A stretch of 36,804 nucleotides of DNA from Cladosporium sp. IMV 00045 (taxonomy: Eukaryota > Ascomycota > Dothideomycetes > Cladosporiales > Cladosporiaceae). Both the position numbers and the translations under genes were made by a program. The DNA lies in assembly GCA_001931905.2 (NCBI GenBank), contig MSJI02000483.1, positions 1 through 36,804 on the forward strand, written 5' to 3'. Below are positions 9,501 to 18,662 of this stretch, piece after piece (the first letter of the stretch is position 1; the number at the start of each line of letters is the position of its first letter). The notes under the pieces are model-generated. The model was not told the DNA's origin and made no database searches. It was given only the letters and a program-made list of their open reading frames with translations.

Positions 9501-10701
9501 TCGCCGGTCAGCCAGGCAAGCCTACAATGAGCACGCAAGTACCGTTGCCGCGCCTGCTCGTTTCCGTACGCCCATTCAGGGCAAGCCCAAGAGACCAGCC
9601 ACGGCGCAGAAGATGGCATCTCAAAGCGGATCGCACCCGGTTACGCCGCCCCTGCAAACAACGCCGGGGGTGATGCCTCGAGGAACTAGTTCACAGAAGA
9701 GCCCTGAAAAGGCCGTGTCGCCTGTTGGAACTCCATCGGCAGTCACTCCGCAAGCACGTTATCCTCGCCTACCAGCAAAGCGAGCTTACGAGGACCATGC
9801 ATCTACCGTTGCCGCCTCTTCGCGATTCCGTTCACCCGCGCACCCTAGCCCCAAGCGTCCTGCGACATCGCAGAAACCCGTCAACTTGCGCAAGATGGCA
9901 ATGCAATCATCGTTCCCAACTGGCTCCCACACTCCGATCAAGACTCCATTGAAGCCGGCAGCTATGACCCCGTCTCAAGTGCCAATGACGCCACACCCTG
10001 GTGCTCCTCTACGTGGTGTGGTGGCACTTGTTGAAGTCTTCACCCTGGACGGTGCATCGGCTTCCGCGCCTTTCATCTCCCTCCTCCAACGTCTTGGCGC
10101 CAAAACGACCAAATCCTGGAGCGAGCGTGTGACCCACGTAATCTTCAAGGATGGTTCGCCAACCACACTTCAACGTGTGCGAATCAACAACAAAGAGGTC
10201 AAGGAGACTGGCAAAGGCTTTGCGATCCACTGCGTGAACAGTCGCTGGGTATCTGACTGCGATGAGTCTGGCTCCCGAGTCGATGAGACCAACGATGCGT
10301 ATGCCGTGGACGTCACCGAAGTCCCCCGCGGCGGCAACCGCAGGCGCAAATCCATGGAGCCCTCAGCTTTGATCAACGTCGGTGGAAACATTGTGCGTGA
10401 TCGCAAGAGCAGCGGCGGCCACGGACGCAACTCCATCGGACGCTCAGCCATGAAGCCCGATACTCCGGGAGGCAGGTACTCAGGCGAAGACATGCCGTTC
10501 ACGCCGGGTGCGAAGTTCCATGATCTTGAGAACCAGATGGACTTCGATGACGACGAGTCCGAAGCCTCAACGCCTGATTACTTGGGCGCACCGGATAAGT
10601 TGGTGCAAATGACCGCGCCGATGAACCGTGTAAGGAAACTGGAGTTGAAGCAGGATGAGGGAAAGAACCGTCGCTTGACTTTCTGGAATGGAAGTACTTG
10701 A
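6511..10701 (+). CDS. Large disordered nuclear protein with C-terminal microcephalin-like BRCT domain
   Basis: Intronless, 1396 residues. Residues 1-230 are very rich in K, R, T and A, as in DNA-binding tails. Acidic disordered sequence follows, with three copies of a DSP-(T/F)xEPP(V/I)A(S/T)Y motif at about 485-540. Between 870 and 1130 lies a degenerate repeat starting at about 871, 995 and 1083: R(F/Y)PR..., HA(S/R)TVAA, RFR(S/T)P, KRPAT.QK; a partial copy sits near 956. The only clear fold is one BRCT domain at about 1167-1262. It has GVVALVEVFT, GAKTTKSWSERVTHVIFKDG, the conserved W1246 in NSRWVSDC, and VDETNDAY. This is close to the first BRCT of microcephalin (MCPH1), which acts in chromosome condensation and the DNA-damage response. 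Many SP/TP sites suggest cyclin-dependent kinase control. The tail after the BRCT is conserved-looking but unassigned. A nuclear role in genome maintenance is inferred. Confidence 0.85.
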   Translation: MVATRRGARTEQTEEPEMNDTSLSLRKKPVRRATAAKAAQSAPKTKTTTRSRKADTEQEDAIPESQPAVEEPKPTTTRATRSRRAETVEPEPSEPVHTAKTTAQPKQPARARSTKAAEKESETPKASTAATSKPALAARPTRQTRAKAPAAQPPLSPKKITQVSKARTRNTRALADGKLKLAPNTRATSTTQTTRTTRKRTVSDENAEIPELMPAEPVEEEAEVTKKAQIQKRAPSRAKVSHVEQDKMKDEEEALTTRETTPAESPAPGFVQPQDYNEDNLVAADAEEGESESEAEERPASDDELCGPKTPMRRSQEVESRYYASTKKAIKRVDPEVPLSTPPKRYGANGAARPTPQTQKPHLQHAVPESAIRPMTIGRAADRPFVFRKLEKEDTPTPNDKPASFVEEDLEQDAGPDHAEQGVSNEPVPHSRDLDHDEPTATGPRDVESDEAGAPSGSTAVDPDETIILSEDDESDQEESEMIDSPTVEPPVASYEDDDDMADIDSPFAEPPVASYNQDESMLDLDSPTTEPPIATYESDEDGSVVIHARDEDSEGPSDDDDEEDASHLEATMFGLQTPKPQTIPWQNLREETTRIPVDFDLHFANVRSPTHAETEFTNEAVEDLQGMQLDEVDDTFDLSSGADAYAPEPTMTLNDFIDVSALAEPTMQLGTVAGAGNEDLQAGQGADKTEDTVLVTRDESHEPAEAAFGFEPEHTAFSDAPSNPSPAHKLREALKQLSPLRGPQDQNQIAPLDFVDDALEDVDDEAVPHYALPTLSSRRKSMSALGNQTPMRSASRPRTSDGASIARIAQPFDQPWWARSRRSSVAQPAAVEIPSRGRTTSVTTKTPIADPVAAATPGAVNASATASKPRFPRHSEAFDHHARTVAAPTRFRSPARSPIKHPATIQKLPSQQVQRSPGKTPTMPSMAGKSRATPGSARSPQRNLEHRVNTESGPRRFHTPISTPTQRPDTSQKPSAQASNSAAASGGDATPQERYPRRSARQAYNEHASTVAAPARFRTPIQGKPKRPATAQKMASQSGSHPVTPPLQTTPGVMPRGTSSQKSPEKAVSPVGTPSAVTPQARYPRLPAKRAYEDHASTVAASSRFRSPAHPSPKRPATSQKPVNLRKMAMQSSFPTGSHTPIKTPLKPAAMTPSQVPMTPHPGAPLRGVVALVEVFTLDGASASAPFISLLQRLGAKTTKSWSERVTHVIFKDGSPTTLQRVRINNKEVKETGKGFAIHCVNSRWVSDCDESGSRVDETNDAYAVDVTEVPRGGNRRRKSMEPSALINVGGNIVRDRKSSGGHGRNSIGRSAMKPDTPGGRYSGEDMPFTPGAKFHDLENQMDFDDDESEASTPDYLGAPDKLVQMTAPMNRVRKLELKQDEGKNRRLTFWNGST

Positions 10702-11080
10702 TTTCCAAGTGAACGTGGAAGTGAGGCGGATGCAAAGACTGTATTGGAGTTTGTGGGATTGGGAGTTTCTCTTGAAGATTTCGGTTGATTGAGATTGGAA
10801 TACCCTTTGAGCGACGCTTTTGTGCTCTGTGTTTTCGTATTCTGTCGCTTTTCTTGCCTTCTATAACGAACCTGATGACTTTACTTGTACACCTCCTTCC
10901 TTTCTCCAACTCGAGACAAACCCGTGTTAAGTTTATTCATTATCGTTTCTGTCACTAATGGATACGGGTGCCGACTTGTAGGGCAATGGTAAGATCCACC
11001 CTACCGATATGCGGACGTAGCTTCGTCTAGAAACACTACTAGCATCTTCTCTTTGAGAATAGTAGAAACGGAAGGCCCCT
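10702..11080. other. Convergent 3' region between the BRCT and HYPK-like genes
   Basis: About 380 bases of presumed 3' untranslated sequence from two converging genes. No coding or structural feature was recognised. Confidence 0.5.
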
Positions 11081-11545
11081 CTATGCAGTCACCCACGCCT
11101 TCATCGCTCGAACGGGATCAGCGTCATGCGCCCTCAACAGCTCTGTGGCCTTTGGTTTTGGCAAATCAAGCTGTTCCATCTATCACCACCCGTCAGCATC
11201 ACCATCGACAATCACATCTGGAATCGCAAGACCAAGAAAAATGCACAATCATACCAACAACCCAACGTCCGCGGCATCGACCTTGATCAGCTTCACGGGC
11301 TCGGCTTTCTGTGCCGTCGCAGATTTCTTGCCATCAACACCACTGCTCCCGGACCCGGTCTCGAGCGCTTTCATCGCATCGTTCAGAGCTTTCAAGTCGA
11401 CTTCTTTCTTCGGAGCACCGCTCGGCTCGAGGGATTTGTTGTCTAGAGATGACAGGGCTGCTGCTTCGGCGGCTGCCGATGCGGCTGGTGGCGCGCTGGG
11501 TTGTGAGGCGCCTTCGTGAATTGTGCTTGGTTGGGGCTCTGCCAT
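11081..11545 (-). CDS. HYPK-like NatA regulatory subunit, two exons
   Basis: Exon 1 runs 11545-11255 (97 codons, phase 0) and exon 2 runs 11179-11081, joined over a 75-nt intron (GTATGA..TAG). The product is 129 residues. The N-terminal half is low-complexity and alanine-rich. A charged helix follows (KKEVDLKALNDAMKALE, about 46-62). A C-terminal UBA-like domain then spans about 85-129: KLIKVDAADVGLLMEQLDL ends exon 1 and opens exon 2, followed by PKATELLRAHDADPVRAMKAWV. This matches the HYPK family (huntingtin-interacting protein K). HYPK binds the ribosome-associated NatA N-terminal acetyltransferase (Naa15/Naa10) and restrains its activity; its UBA-like domain resembles that of NAC alpha. 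The second exon is only 33 codons and is needed for the domain to be complete. The gene is divergent from the DAHP synthase gene. Confidence 0.85.
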
Positions 11546-12034
11546 GGTTTGTCACTTTTGATTGGTATCTTCGAGTTTGTGTACTTTGTTGAATGGATGC
11601 ACGTTGTGAGTGTAGGAGTTAGGTATGGTGATAGCTTTATTACAAGTGGAGTCTTTCAACGCCATGCGGGGTGTGTGGATCTTGGGATGTAGTCAAGGGT
11701 TAGGGTTGGGGTAGCTGATCGCTTGGTGTGGTAACGTACATGCGTACTTGCATAGGGCGAGGTATCTAAATTTGGACAAAACTGACCGCTTGCTGGTCAT
11801 TTCGGGCTTTTTCTATTTCTTCATTTCTTGTTGTACGAGAAATACCGCCATTGATCAACCTTGTCGGCATCGTATTCAACCTTTGACTGAGCGTCATCTT
11901 TAATTTCGATACGAGCTGCAATTCGACCCGAGTGTGACTCAGTGTTGGAATCATCTCCTTCACTTCGACGTCTTGTTCATCATTTCCGCGAAACCCTCAC
12001 AAAATTCATACCCTCATTCAACCCTTTCCTAACA
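11546..12034. other. Divergent promoter between the HYPK-like and DAHP synthase genes
   Basis: About 490 bases shared by two divergent genes. The part proximal to DAHP synthase holds a perfect TGACTCA box at 11935-11941 and a pyrimidine-rich leader. No gene was recognised in it. Confidence 0.55.
11935..11941 (+). promoter_or_regulatory. Gcn4/CPC1 (CpcA) binding box TGACTCA
   Basis: Perfect match to the general amino-acid-control element, 94 bp upstream of the DAHP synthase ATG. A near match, TGACTGA, lies about 50 bp further upstream. Gcn4/CpcA activates amino acid biosynthesis genes during starvation, so the position fits an aromatic amino acid pathway gene. It could lie within the transcribed leader. 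Confidence 0.6.
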
Positions 12035-13510
12035 ATGAACGGCACTCCTGGGAAGCCCAGCGTGGGAGGCGATGCAGAATGGAGCCCCTCCTCCTGGAGA
12101 AGCTGTCCTATCAAGCAACCCGTGGACTACGAAGACCAGGACGCTGTCCAGAAATCTCGCACCAAACTCAACCGCCTACCTCCTATCGTCACACCGACCG
12201 AAATTTGGCGCCTTCGTCGTTCTCTTGCCGATGTAGCGGAGGGCAAGGCTTTCCTGCTTCAGGGTGGCGACTGCGCGGAATTGTTCGACTACTGCAACGA
12301 AGATGCCATTGATTCGAAGATCAAGCTGCTGCTACAAATGTCTCTGGTCCTTATCTGGGGTGGCAACAAGCCGGTGGTTCGCATTGCTCGCATGGCAGGC
12401 CAGTACGCCAAGCCTAGGAGCTCGCCGATGGAGATGGTTGATGGGAAGCAGGTGCCCAGCTTCCGTGGTGACATCTTGAACGGATTTGCATCAGACGCAA
12501 GAGACATTGACCCAGACCGCCTGGTTCAGGCATACTTCCACTCCGCGGCTACCCTGAACTATGTGCGCGCTCAAATCTCTTCGGGTATCGCGGATCTGCA
12601 CAACCCTCTCGACTGGAATCTCGGACATGTGGGCGACCAAGAACTGCAGGCAAAGTATAGCACAATTGTCGCAAGTATCCGCGAGTCACTACGTTTCATG
12701 AAAACCATTGGCGCAGACACCTCTGGACAGCTTCAAGCCATCGACCTCTTCTCCAGCCACGAAGGCCTGCTCCTTGAGTATGAGGAGGCTTTGACTCGAA
12801 AACTCAAACATCCCTCCAACCGTAATGTCCCACCAACCCGCAAATCCGCACCAGCACCCAAGGTCTCACCACGCACCGGCGGCGCCCTCATCGACCCCTC
12901 CATCCAGGGCGAGGAAGAAACCACCGGCTACTACAACACCAGCGCCCACTTCCTCTGGGTCGGCGACCGCACGCGCCAGCCCGACCACGCTCACATCGAA
13001 TACTTCCGCGGCATCGAGAACCCGATCGGAATCAAAGTGGGCCCGACCACATCAACATCCGACCTAACCCAGCTTCTCGACATCGTCAACCCGCGCAGGG
13101 AAATCGGCAAAGTCACCCTCATCACCCGCTACGGCTCTGGCAAAGTCGAAGAGCTTCTCCCCGCGCACATCGCCGCCGTGCGCGAGTCCGGCCATGTGGT
13201 GGTGTGGCAGTGCGATCCGATGCACGGCAACACGCGCTCGACGTCTTCAGGCATCAAGACCCGCTCCTTCGCCTCCATCTTCCAGGAGCTGTCGTCGGCG
13301 CTCAAAATCCACAAGCAGTGCGGCTCGTTCTTGGGCGGTGTGCATTTGGAGCTCACCGGCGATGCGGTCACGGAGTGCACGGGTGGAAGTGTCGGGTTGC
13401 AGGATGAAGATTTGGGCGAGAGGTATGAGACGTTCTGCGATCCGAGATTGAATGAGAAGCAGGCTTTGGAGTTGGCTTTCTTGGTTGCTGGGAGTCAGAG
13501 GGATGGGTAG
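12035..13510 (+). CDS. 3-deoxy-D-arabino-heptulosonate 7-phosphate synthase, type II
   Basis: First enzyme of the shikimate pathway (EC 2.5.1.54). It condenses phosphoenolpyruvate with erythrose 4-phosphate to feed phenylalanine, tyrosine and tryptophan synthesis. The gene is intronless, 491 residues from the first in-frame ATG. Type II (plant and Mycobacterium-like) hallmarks run through the whole chain: FLLQGGDCAE with the metal-binding cysteine, KPVVRIARMAGQYAKPRS, RGDILNGF, FSSHEGLLLEYEEALTR, FLWVGDRTRQPDHAHIEY, NPIGIKVGPT, VVVWQCDPMHGNT with the metal-binding histidine, FLGGVHLELTGDAVTECTGG and YETFCDPRLNEKQALELAF. Filamentous fungi often carry this form beside the Aro3/Aro4 type I enzymes. 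It is intact. The Gcn4-type box in its leader suggests cross-pathway control. Confidence 0.97.
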   Translation: MNGTPGKPSVGGDAEWSPSSWRSCPIKQPVDYEDQDAVQKSRTKLNRLPPIVTPTEIWRLRRSLADVAEGKAFLLQGGDCAELFDYCNEDAIDSKIKLLLQMSLVLIWGGNKPVVRIARMAGQYAKPRSSPMEMVDGKQVPSFRGDILNGFASDARDIDPDRLVQAYFHSAATLNYVRAQISSGIADLHNPLDWNLGHVGDQELQAKYSTIVASIRESLRFMKTIGADTSGQLQAIDLFSSHEGLLLEYEEALTRKLKHPSNRNVPPTRKSAPAPKVSPRTGGALIDPSIQGEEETTGYYNTSAHFLWVGDRTRQPDHAHIEYFRGIENPIGIKVGPTTSTSDLTQLLDIVNPRREIGKVTLITRYGSGKVEELLPAHIAAVRESGHVVVWQCDPMHGNTRSTSSGIKTRSFASIFQELSSALKIHKQCGSFLGGVHLELTGDAVTECTGGSVGLQDEDLGERYETFCDPRLNEKQALELAFLVAGSQRDG

Positions 13511-13669
13511 GGCGGCGCTTCCAGAAACGAGAAAGGGGAGTGTGTGAACTGGGAAGAAACGACCACAGCAAGTTCCAGCATACTTTGGTGTTTCATTACA
13601 TAATCAATCATGGGTAGTCAAGTTAAGCTTGTTCATTATAGCGCGCCCTCAGTGGCGTATATCTCAGCA

Positions 13670-15657
13670 TCACAGCCGTGACTTATCAACGCGAACGCCC
13701 GGCCCCTCCTTGAAAGGCAACCCTGCAACCTCCGTAATGAAGTCTAGGGCCTCTATGAGCTTCTCATCCTCATATCGTCTCCCAACCAACTGCAGTGAAA
13801 TCGGAGCATCCAAATACTTTTCGGGATCATCTGTACGCGAAGTCAGCAATATCCCTCAACCCTGGCCTACAACGAGCTGAGCGGATGTTTGATGTCCTTA
13901 CAGAGCTCATAATTGAACCGATCATCTTCATTCCTCGGCTCATACCCCTCTTCAACCCGATCTTGAACACCACAACTCAGTCCCGTCGGGAAGACAATCG
14001 CCGGGTAATCGAGCAAATTCCACTGGCTCGTATATCCCCAATACCTCGCACTGTCCAGCGGCGGGGCACACCCAGGCCCTGCCGGACAGAGAATCACATC
14101 GATCATCTCAACTTCCTTCTCAAGCGCGTCCACTCTCAACGCATCCTCACTCTCAGCACCCGCAAGTCCAGTGCCGATACTATTCCAATGCGTGGCGTAT
14201 GCCGCGCGATAAGCGTCCCGCTCAGCGGTCAGTTTCCACACTTCGGGCACAGAGAGGGCTTTCACGTTGCCGGTCTCTTGCATGATGAATTTGCTCATGG
14301 GCAGTAACGGTTCGCCGCTCGATGACAGGGCAGCTTTTTCTTCGGCGGCGCCGTCGGCGAAGTACAGGCTGCTGATAATTCGCCACGCTTCGGCGTGTTT
14401 GTAGGGCGGGAAGGGGACTAGGTCTATGGAGGGGTGGACTTGGAGGGCTGAGAGGAGGGTTTGCAGACCTCGTTGGATGGGTGGGTGGGGTTTTACGATG
14501 AGGTCGTCTTGGAAGATGCCGATGCGGAGGGTTCGAGTTTGTGTATTGGGTGTTTTGCGGAGCTGGGAGTGTTAGTGTGGGATGTTATATGTGGATATCT
14601 CGCTGCGCACGTCCCTGAACAATGTCATTTGGAAGATTGTCCTGGTAGTTTGCCACTGGCCACGACATCCGCATAGGTAGTGGGGAGCTAATCACAAAGG
14701 GTATCTTACCAAAGTGCCGTGAGTGCTGCTGTCTTTCCAAGGCATCGGTACGAGCATAGGATCGTACAGCCACGGTTTCTGATCGATCAGGGCTTTCATG
14801 AAGATCTTGATGCCTTGAAGACTGGTGCTCAAGGGCCCGACAACAGGCACAATATGTTCTTCGCCAAGCATTGTCGCTGCAAATCCATCGAGCGGGAGGC
14901 GATAAGAGGTCGGCCGCAAGCCAAAGACTCCCTGGTTCGCTGCAGGCGAGCGTATAGAGCCTCCGATATCTGTGCCAATGCCCAGACAGCTTCCACGTAT
15001 ACCGAGTAGTGCTCCTTCCCCGCCACTGCTGCCGCCTGAGGTAAGCTGAGTGTTGTAGGGATTTACTGTGACACCGTAGATGTTACTTGATGTCTCGAGA
15101 TGCATCAGTGTCTGCGGTTCTGTCGTCCGAGCGTAAAAGACGCAGCCAGCTTTCCAGAGAAGTTTGAGGATGAGTGCATCGTCTGGTGCCACGTTGCCGA
15201 CCCAGGAGACGAATCCGGCGTTGAGATCAAGTTCCTTCATCGCTATGTGCTCTTTTACACTGATAGGAAGGCCGTGAAGGGGTCCGCTTGGCCTGCCATG
15301 TTTTGCATGAAACTCATCGAGCTCTGCTGCCCTTTTCAATGCTCTTTTCGGGAGCAGTTCAGTGGTGCAGTTGACGAGCTTGCTAGCCAATCCGGCGCGC
15401 TGGAGAAATGATCTTGTGACTTTTGTACTGCTCAGTTCGCCTGTTCTCATGCGGTCAAGAAGCTCTTCAGTCGGCAACTCCGTGATGCGGACGACATTTG
15501 GGGATAGTAATCGGGATGGGATGCTCGTCACGTTAAGAGGGAGTTCGTTCGGGAGATCGGGAACTGAGGGTTTTACGTGAGCTATGGTCTCTGCACGGTG
15601 GGTTTGCGCAGCTTTGGCAATATCTTGCCACGACATGTCGTTCTTGATAACAACCAT
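13670..15657 (-). CDS. Amidase signature family hydrolase, three exons
   Basis: Exons are 15657-14710, 14562-13902 and 13830-13670. The introns are 147 nt (CTAAC branch just before the acceptor) and 71 nt. The joined frame gives 589 residues, typical of fungal acetamidase / fatty acid amide hydrolase-like enzymes. The amidase signature triad can be placed as Lys135 (GLPISVKEH), the cis-serine Ser210 in GGSSGGEGALLG, and the nucleophile Ser234 in GTDIGGSIRSPA. The 24-residue gap between the two serines equals that in mammalian FAAH. The C-terminal exon carries the usual DAPISLQLVGRRYEDEKLI block. The family hydrolyses amides to acid plus ammonia. The substrate cannot be told from sequence. There is no signal peptide, so the enzyme is probably cytosolic. 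A second Met at residue 8 is an alternative start. Confidence 0.92.
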
Positions 15658-16641
15658 GTCTAGCCAGCTCAGTGTTTGTTTTGCTCAGGGAAAGACTGTG
15701 GATGTGAATGAAGATGAAATTGCAAGGAAAGGTAAAGTTCCCTTTGAGAACTGAACAAGTACGCTACTTATCCTTCAACGCGGTGGTCAAGCGTGTAAAG
15801 ACGAGGTTTATGGCCTACTCTCATGCCAGTGGTGGAATACTCGCAGCCTATCTCTGAAGAGGGGTTTGCAGAGATAGCCGAATCACAGATAAAGCTGTTT
15901 AGTGTGCCGATACGTGGATAGAGCTTCTGCCGCGGGGACATGTTTTGTGAACGTCCGTTCGAGATATTCAAGTTTGTTGAGCAGAGATGCCGCTCTTGTA
16001 TATGTACAGTGCATCCAGGATTGTACATGAGCAGGTCCAGAAGTAGGCATCGGACGAACTTGTGGCTGAATCGTGTCGTGTATATAGGCTTCCGATTATG
16101 CTTCCGTAGCGCTCGCGTACCACATGGTCTAGCGAACGCCAAGGTGCAGGCAGGATGCTGACTGCATACATAGGCGAGCGAGGTGGCTGACACGTCTTTG
16201 GGCGCAGCATGGATGAATCGTAGGATTGTGCCTATTCTCCGATCGAAGCATGACCGTTGGGCCAGGAACGAGCTACGCGTCAATGTCAGATTTATTTCGT
16301 GATTTTTGACCTCACCACCAAGAGTCCGCAACAAATCAACGATCGACTGTGCTGAAGCATGACGTCGCTGCAAGAGATGAGCCTCGGCATCTTTGCTGGA
16401 GGGCTGCTCGGCACGCTCTCTATCCATGCCGCTAAGTAATGGCTGATGCGACTAGTCCTCAAACCTATCCTGCCCCGAGAAGGGCCCTGTCGCCTGTGTG
16501 GACCAACTACCAATGATGGACGGAATGAGGGTCGTCCTCCCTTTCACTTCATGATCATACCTCTCCTCCTGACTCTCATCTTCTCCTCCGGATTGCCAGC
16601 AAGGACCTCCCTTTATTCGACGGCGATCCGATCATATAAGA
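15658..16641. other. Divergent intergenic region between the amidase and FAT1 genes
   Basis: Nearly 1 kb containing only one unconvincing minus-strand ORF (16427-15768, listed separately). It presumably holds both promoters. TATAAG lies six bases before the FAT1 start codon. Confidence 0.45.
15768..16427 (-). CDS. Doubtful ORF or decayed gene, no recognised family
   Basis: A 219-codon open frame with no clear domain. The first 37 residues look protein-like (AEAHLLQRRHASAQSIVDLLRTLGG) and are followed by a possible donor GTGAGG and an acceptor TAG 43 nt later. The rest is rich in Arg, Cys and His and unlike a folded protein. A second frame within it (16210-15968) also looks partly protein-like near its end. 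It could be a short spliced gene, a relic, or chance. I cannot assign a role. Confidence 0.2.
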   Translation of the reverse strand: MDRERAEQPSSKDAEAHLLQRRHASAQSIVDLLRTLGGEVKNHEINLTLTRSSFLAQRSCFDRRIGTILRFIHAAPKDVSATSLAYVCSQHPACTLAFARPCGTRALRKHNRKPIYTTRFSHKFVRCLLLDLLMYNPGCTVHIQERHLCSTNLNISNGRSQNMSPRQKLYPRIGTLNSFICDSAISANPSSEIGCEYSTTGMRVGHKPRLYTLDHRVEG

Positions 16642-18662
16642 ATGGCCGGTCAGTGGTGCACGATCATCAACTTTTCGCTTCATCTGACAAGTTACAGATC
16701 TACCGGTATCACTTTTGGCTCCAGCCGTCGCCTCACTCGGCGCCTACGCAAATGCAAAGTTTGGCGTATGGAGCGACCTTCAGTTCATAAGTAGACTCGT
16801 GGGCTACACTCGAACTCTTGCCAGCATCGAGAAGCAAGATCGAACGAACGTTTTCTACCTCTTGGAATCGAACGCCAAAGACCCCACGATCGCCGATAAC
16901 ACGTTCCTCCTACTTCCTCCCGATGCGACAAAGCCAAACGATAAATCAGCATGGACTTACGCAGAGGCATATGAGAATATTCTGCAGTATGCGGCATGGT
17001 TGAGGGAAGAACATAAGATTGAGAAGGATGAGGTGGTTGCGATGGACTTCACAAACAAGCCGCAGTTCTTGTGGCTTTGGTTTGCGCTGTGGAGCTTAGG
17101 TGCCAGGCCGGCCTTCATCAACACCAATTTGAGGGACAACGCTTTCACTCACTGTGTGAAGGTTTCAACAGCCAGGATGATCTTTGTGGACCCGAGCGTT
17201 CGAGAAGTTCTCAATGAACAAACCCAATCAGAACTCGCAGGGCAAGGCATTGCTGCGGTGGTGTTGGAGGAAGACACTGAACAGGCAATCCACAAAAAGA
17301 CACCGTACAGAGCACCGAATGAAGCACGGTCTGGCAAAAAGCTGAAGGAGTCTGCGCTGTTGATCTGTAAGCCTCTCGTTCCGCATGAACGACCGTCACC
17401 ATGGTGATTGCTAACACTGAGTAGACACATCTGGTACTACTGGCCTCCCTAAAGCCGCTCATGTTCCATGGGACAAACCTCGTGGTGCGTCTCGTATGGT
17501 GGCCAAGGTCCTCAAGCTCGGCCCTTCGGATCGCTACTTCTCCGCCCTCCCTCTGTATCACAGTGCCGCCTCTCTTCTCTGCGTCTGCGCGTGCATTGGC
17601 ACTGGTTGCACATATGTGCTCGGCCCCAAATTTTCTCCCAGAACTTTCATGAAACAGGCTGCAGAGACAGAGGCAACGGCGATGCAATACATTGGCGAAA
17701 TGTGCCGTTACCTGACTGTTGCACCACCTACACCATATGATCGCGCCCATAAAATCCGGGTTGCTTTTGGCAACGGCTTGCGCCAGGACGTCTGGCAGCC
17801 CTTCAAGGACCGCTTCGGTCTGGACACTATCGTGGAACTCTACGGTGCCACCGAGGGTATCGGTGCGCTTCTCAACGTCAGCCGCAACAACTTCTCCCAA
17901 GGCGCCATCGGACGCACGTCTTTAGTCTCAGGCTTCCTCAGCAACCTCAACCAAGCTCTCCTCAAATTCGACCATGAAGCTGACGAACCCTGGCGGGACC
18001 CAAAGACCGGCCTGTGCAAGCGCAGCGCATACGACGAGGCCGGCGAATTCGTCGCGAAACTCGACCCCCGCGCAGTCGAAGATAAGTTCTTAGGTTACTT
18101 GGGCAACGAGAAAGCGACCAACAGCAAGATCTTCCGCGACGTGTTTGCCAAAGGAGACGCCTGGTACCGCACGGGCGATTTGATGCGGCAGGACCGCGAA
18201 GGGCGCATGTGGTTCGTCGACCGCATCGGCGACACGTTCAGATGGAAGGGCGAGAACGTCTCCACGGCCGAAGTCTCCGAGGCGCTCGGCTCGCATCCCG
18301 CCGTGAGCGAGGCGAACGTCTACGGCGTCGCTTTGCCTGGCCACGATGGGCGCGCGGGCTGCGCTGCGGTGTTGCTGAGAGAAGGCCAGACGCTGAGCGA
18401 TGCTCAGAGTCAGAGTCTCGCGGCGCATGTCAGGAAGCAGCTGCCCAAGTATGCTGTCCCGCTCTTCTTGCGCTTGGTTAAGGGCGAGCTGGAGATCACG
18501 GGCACAGTCAAGCAGACAAAGGTTCAGCTGAGGAATGAAGGCGTCGACCCCGAGAAGGTGGGCGAAGACGAACTTCTATGGCTACCGAATGCCCAAGAAG
18601 GGTACAAGCCTTTCTCGAAGAGCGACTGGCAGAGTCTGGAGGCTGGGAAGGCGAAGCTTTGA
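16642..18662 (+). CDS. FAT1: Very-long-chain acyl-CoA synthetase / fatty acid transporter, FAT1 family
   Basis: Exons are 16642-16648, 16698-17366 and 17425-18662, with introns of 49 and 58 nt. The 637-residue product starts MADLPVSLLAPAVASLGAY only if the 7-nt first exon is used; without it the long frame has no good ATG. It activates long and very-long-chain fatty acids to CoA thioesters with ATP and couples this to uptake, at the ER, lipid droplets or peroxisomes. The AMP-binding motif YTSGTTGLPKAA starts at residue 226. The LYGATEG motif, WYRTGDLMRQDREGRMWFVDR and the FATP/VLACS block DTFRWKGENVSTAEV are all present, and the C-terminus (ITGTVKQTKVQLRNEG) is intact. An N-terminal hydrophobic segment fits membrane attachment. 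Fungal FAT1 and peroxisomal VLACS paralogs are hard to separate, so the symbol names the family. Confidence 0.93.

Noticed and set aside
16382..16387. CCTCGG, core of the FarA/FarB fatty-acid response element, upstream of FAT1
   Set aside because: A single six-base match is expected by chance and has no second copy nearby.
13670..18662. Amidase plus acyl-CoA synthetase as a metabolic gene cluster
   Set aside because: Two divergent generic enzymes with no backbone synthase, transporter or regulator next to them. Ordinary neighbours.
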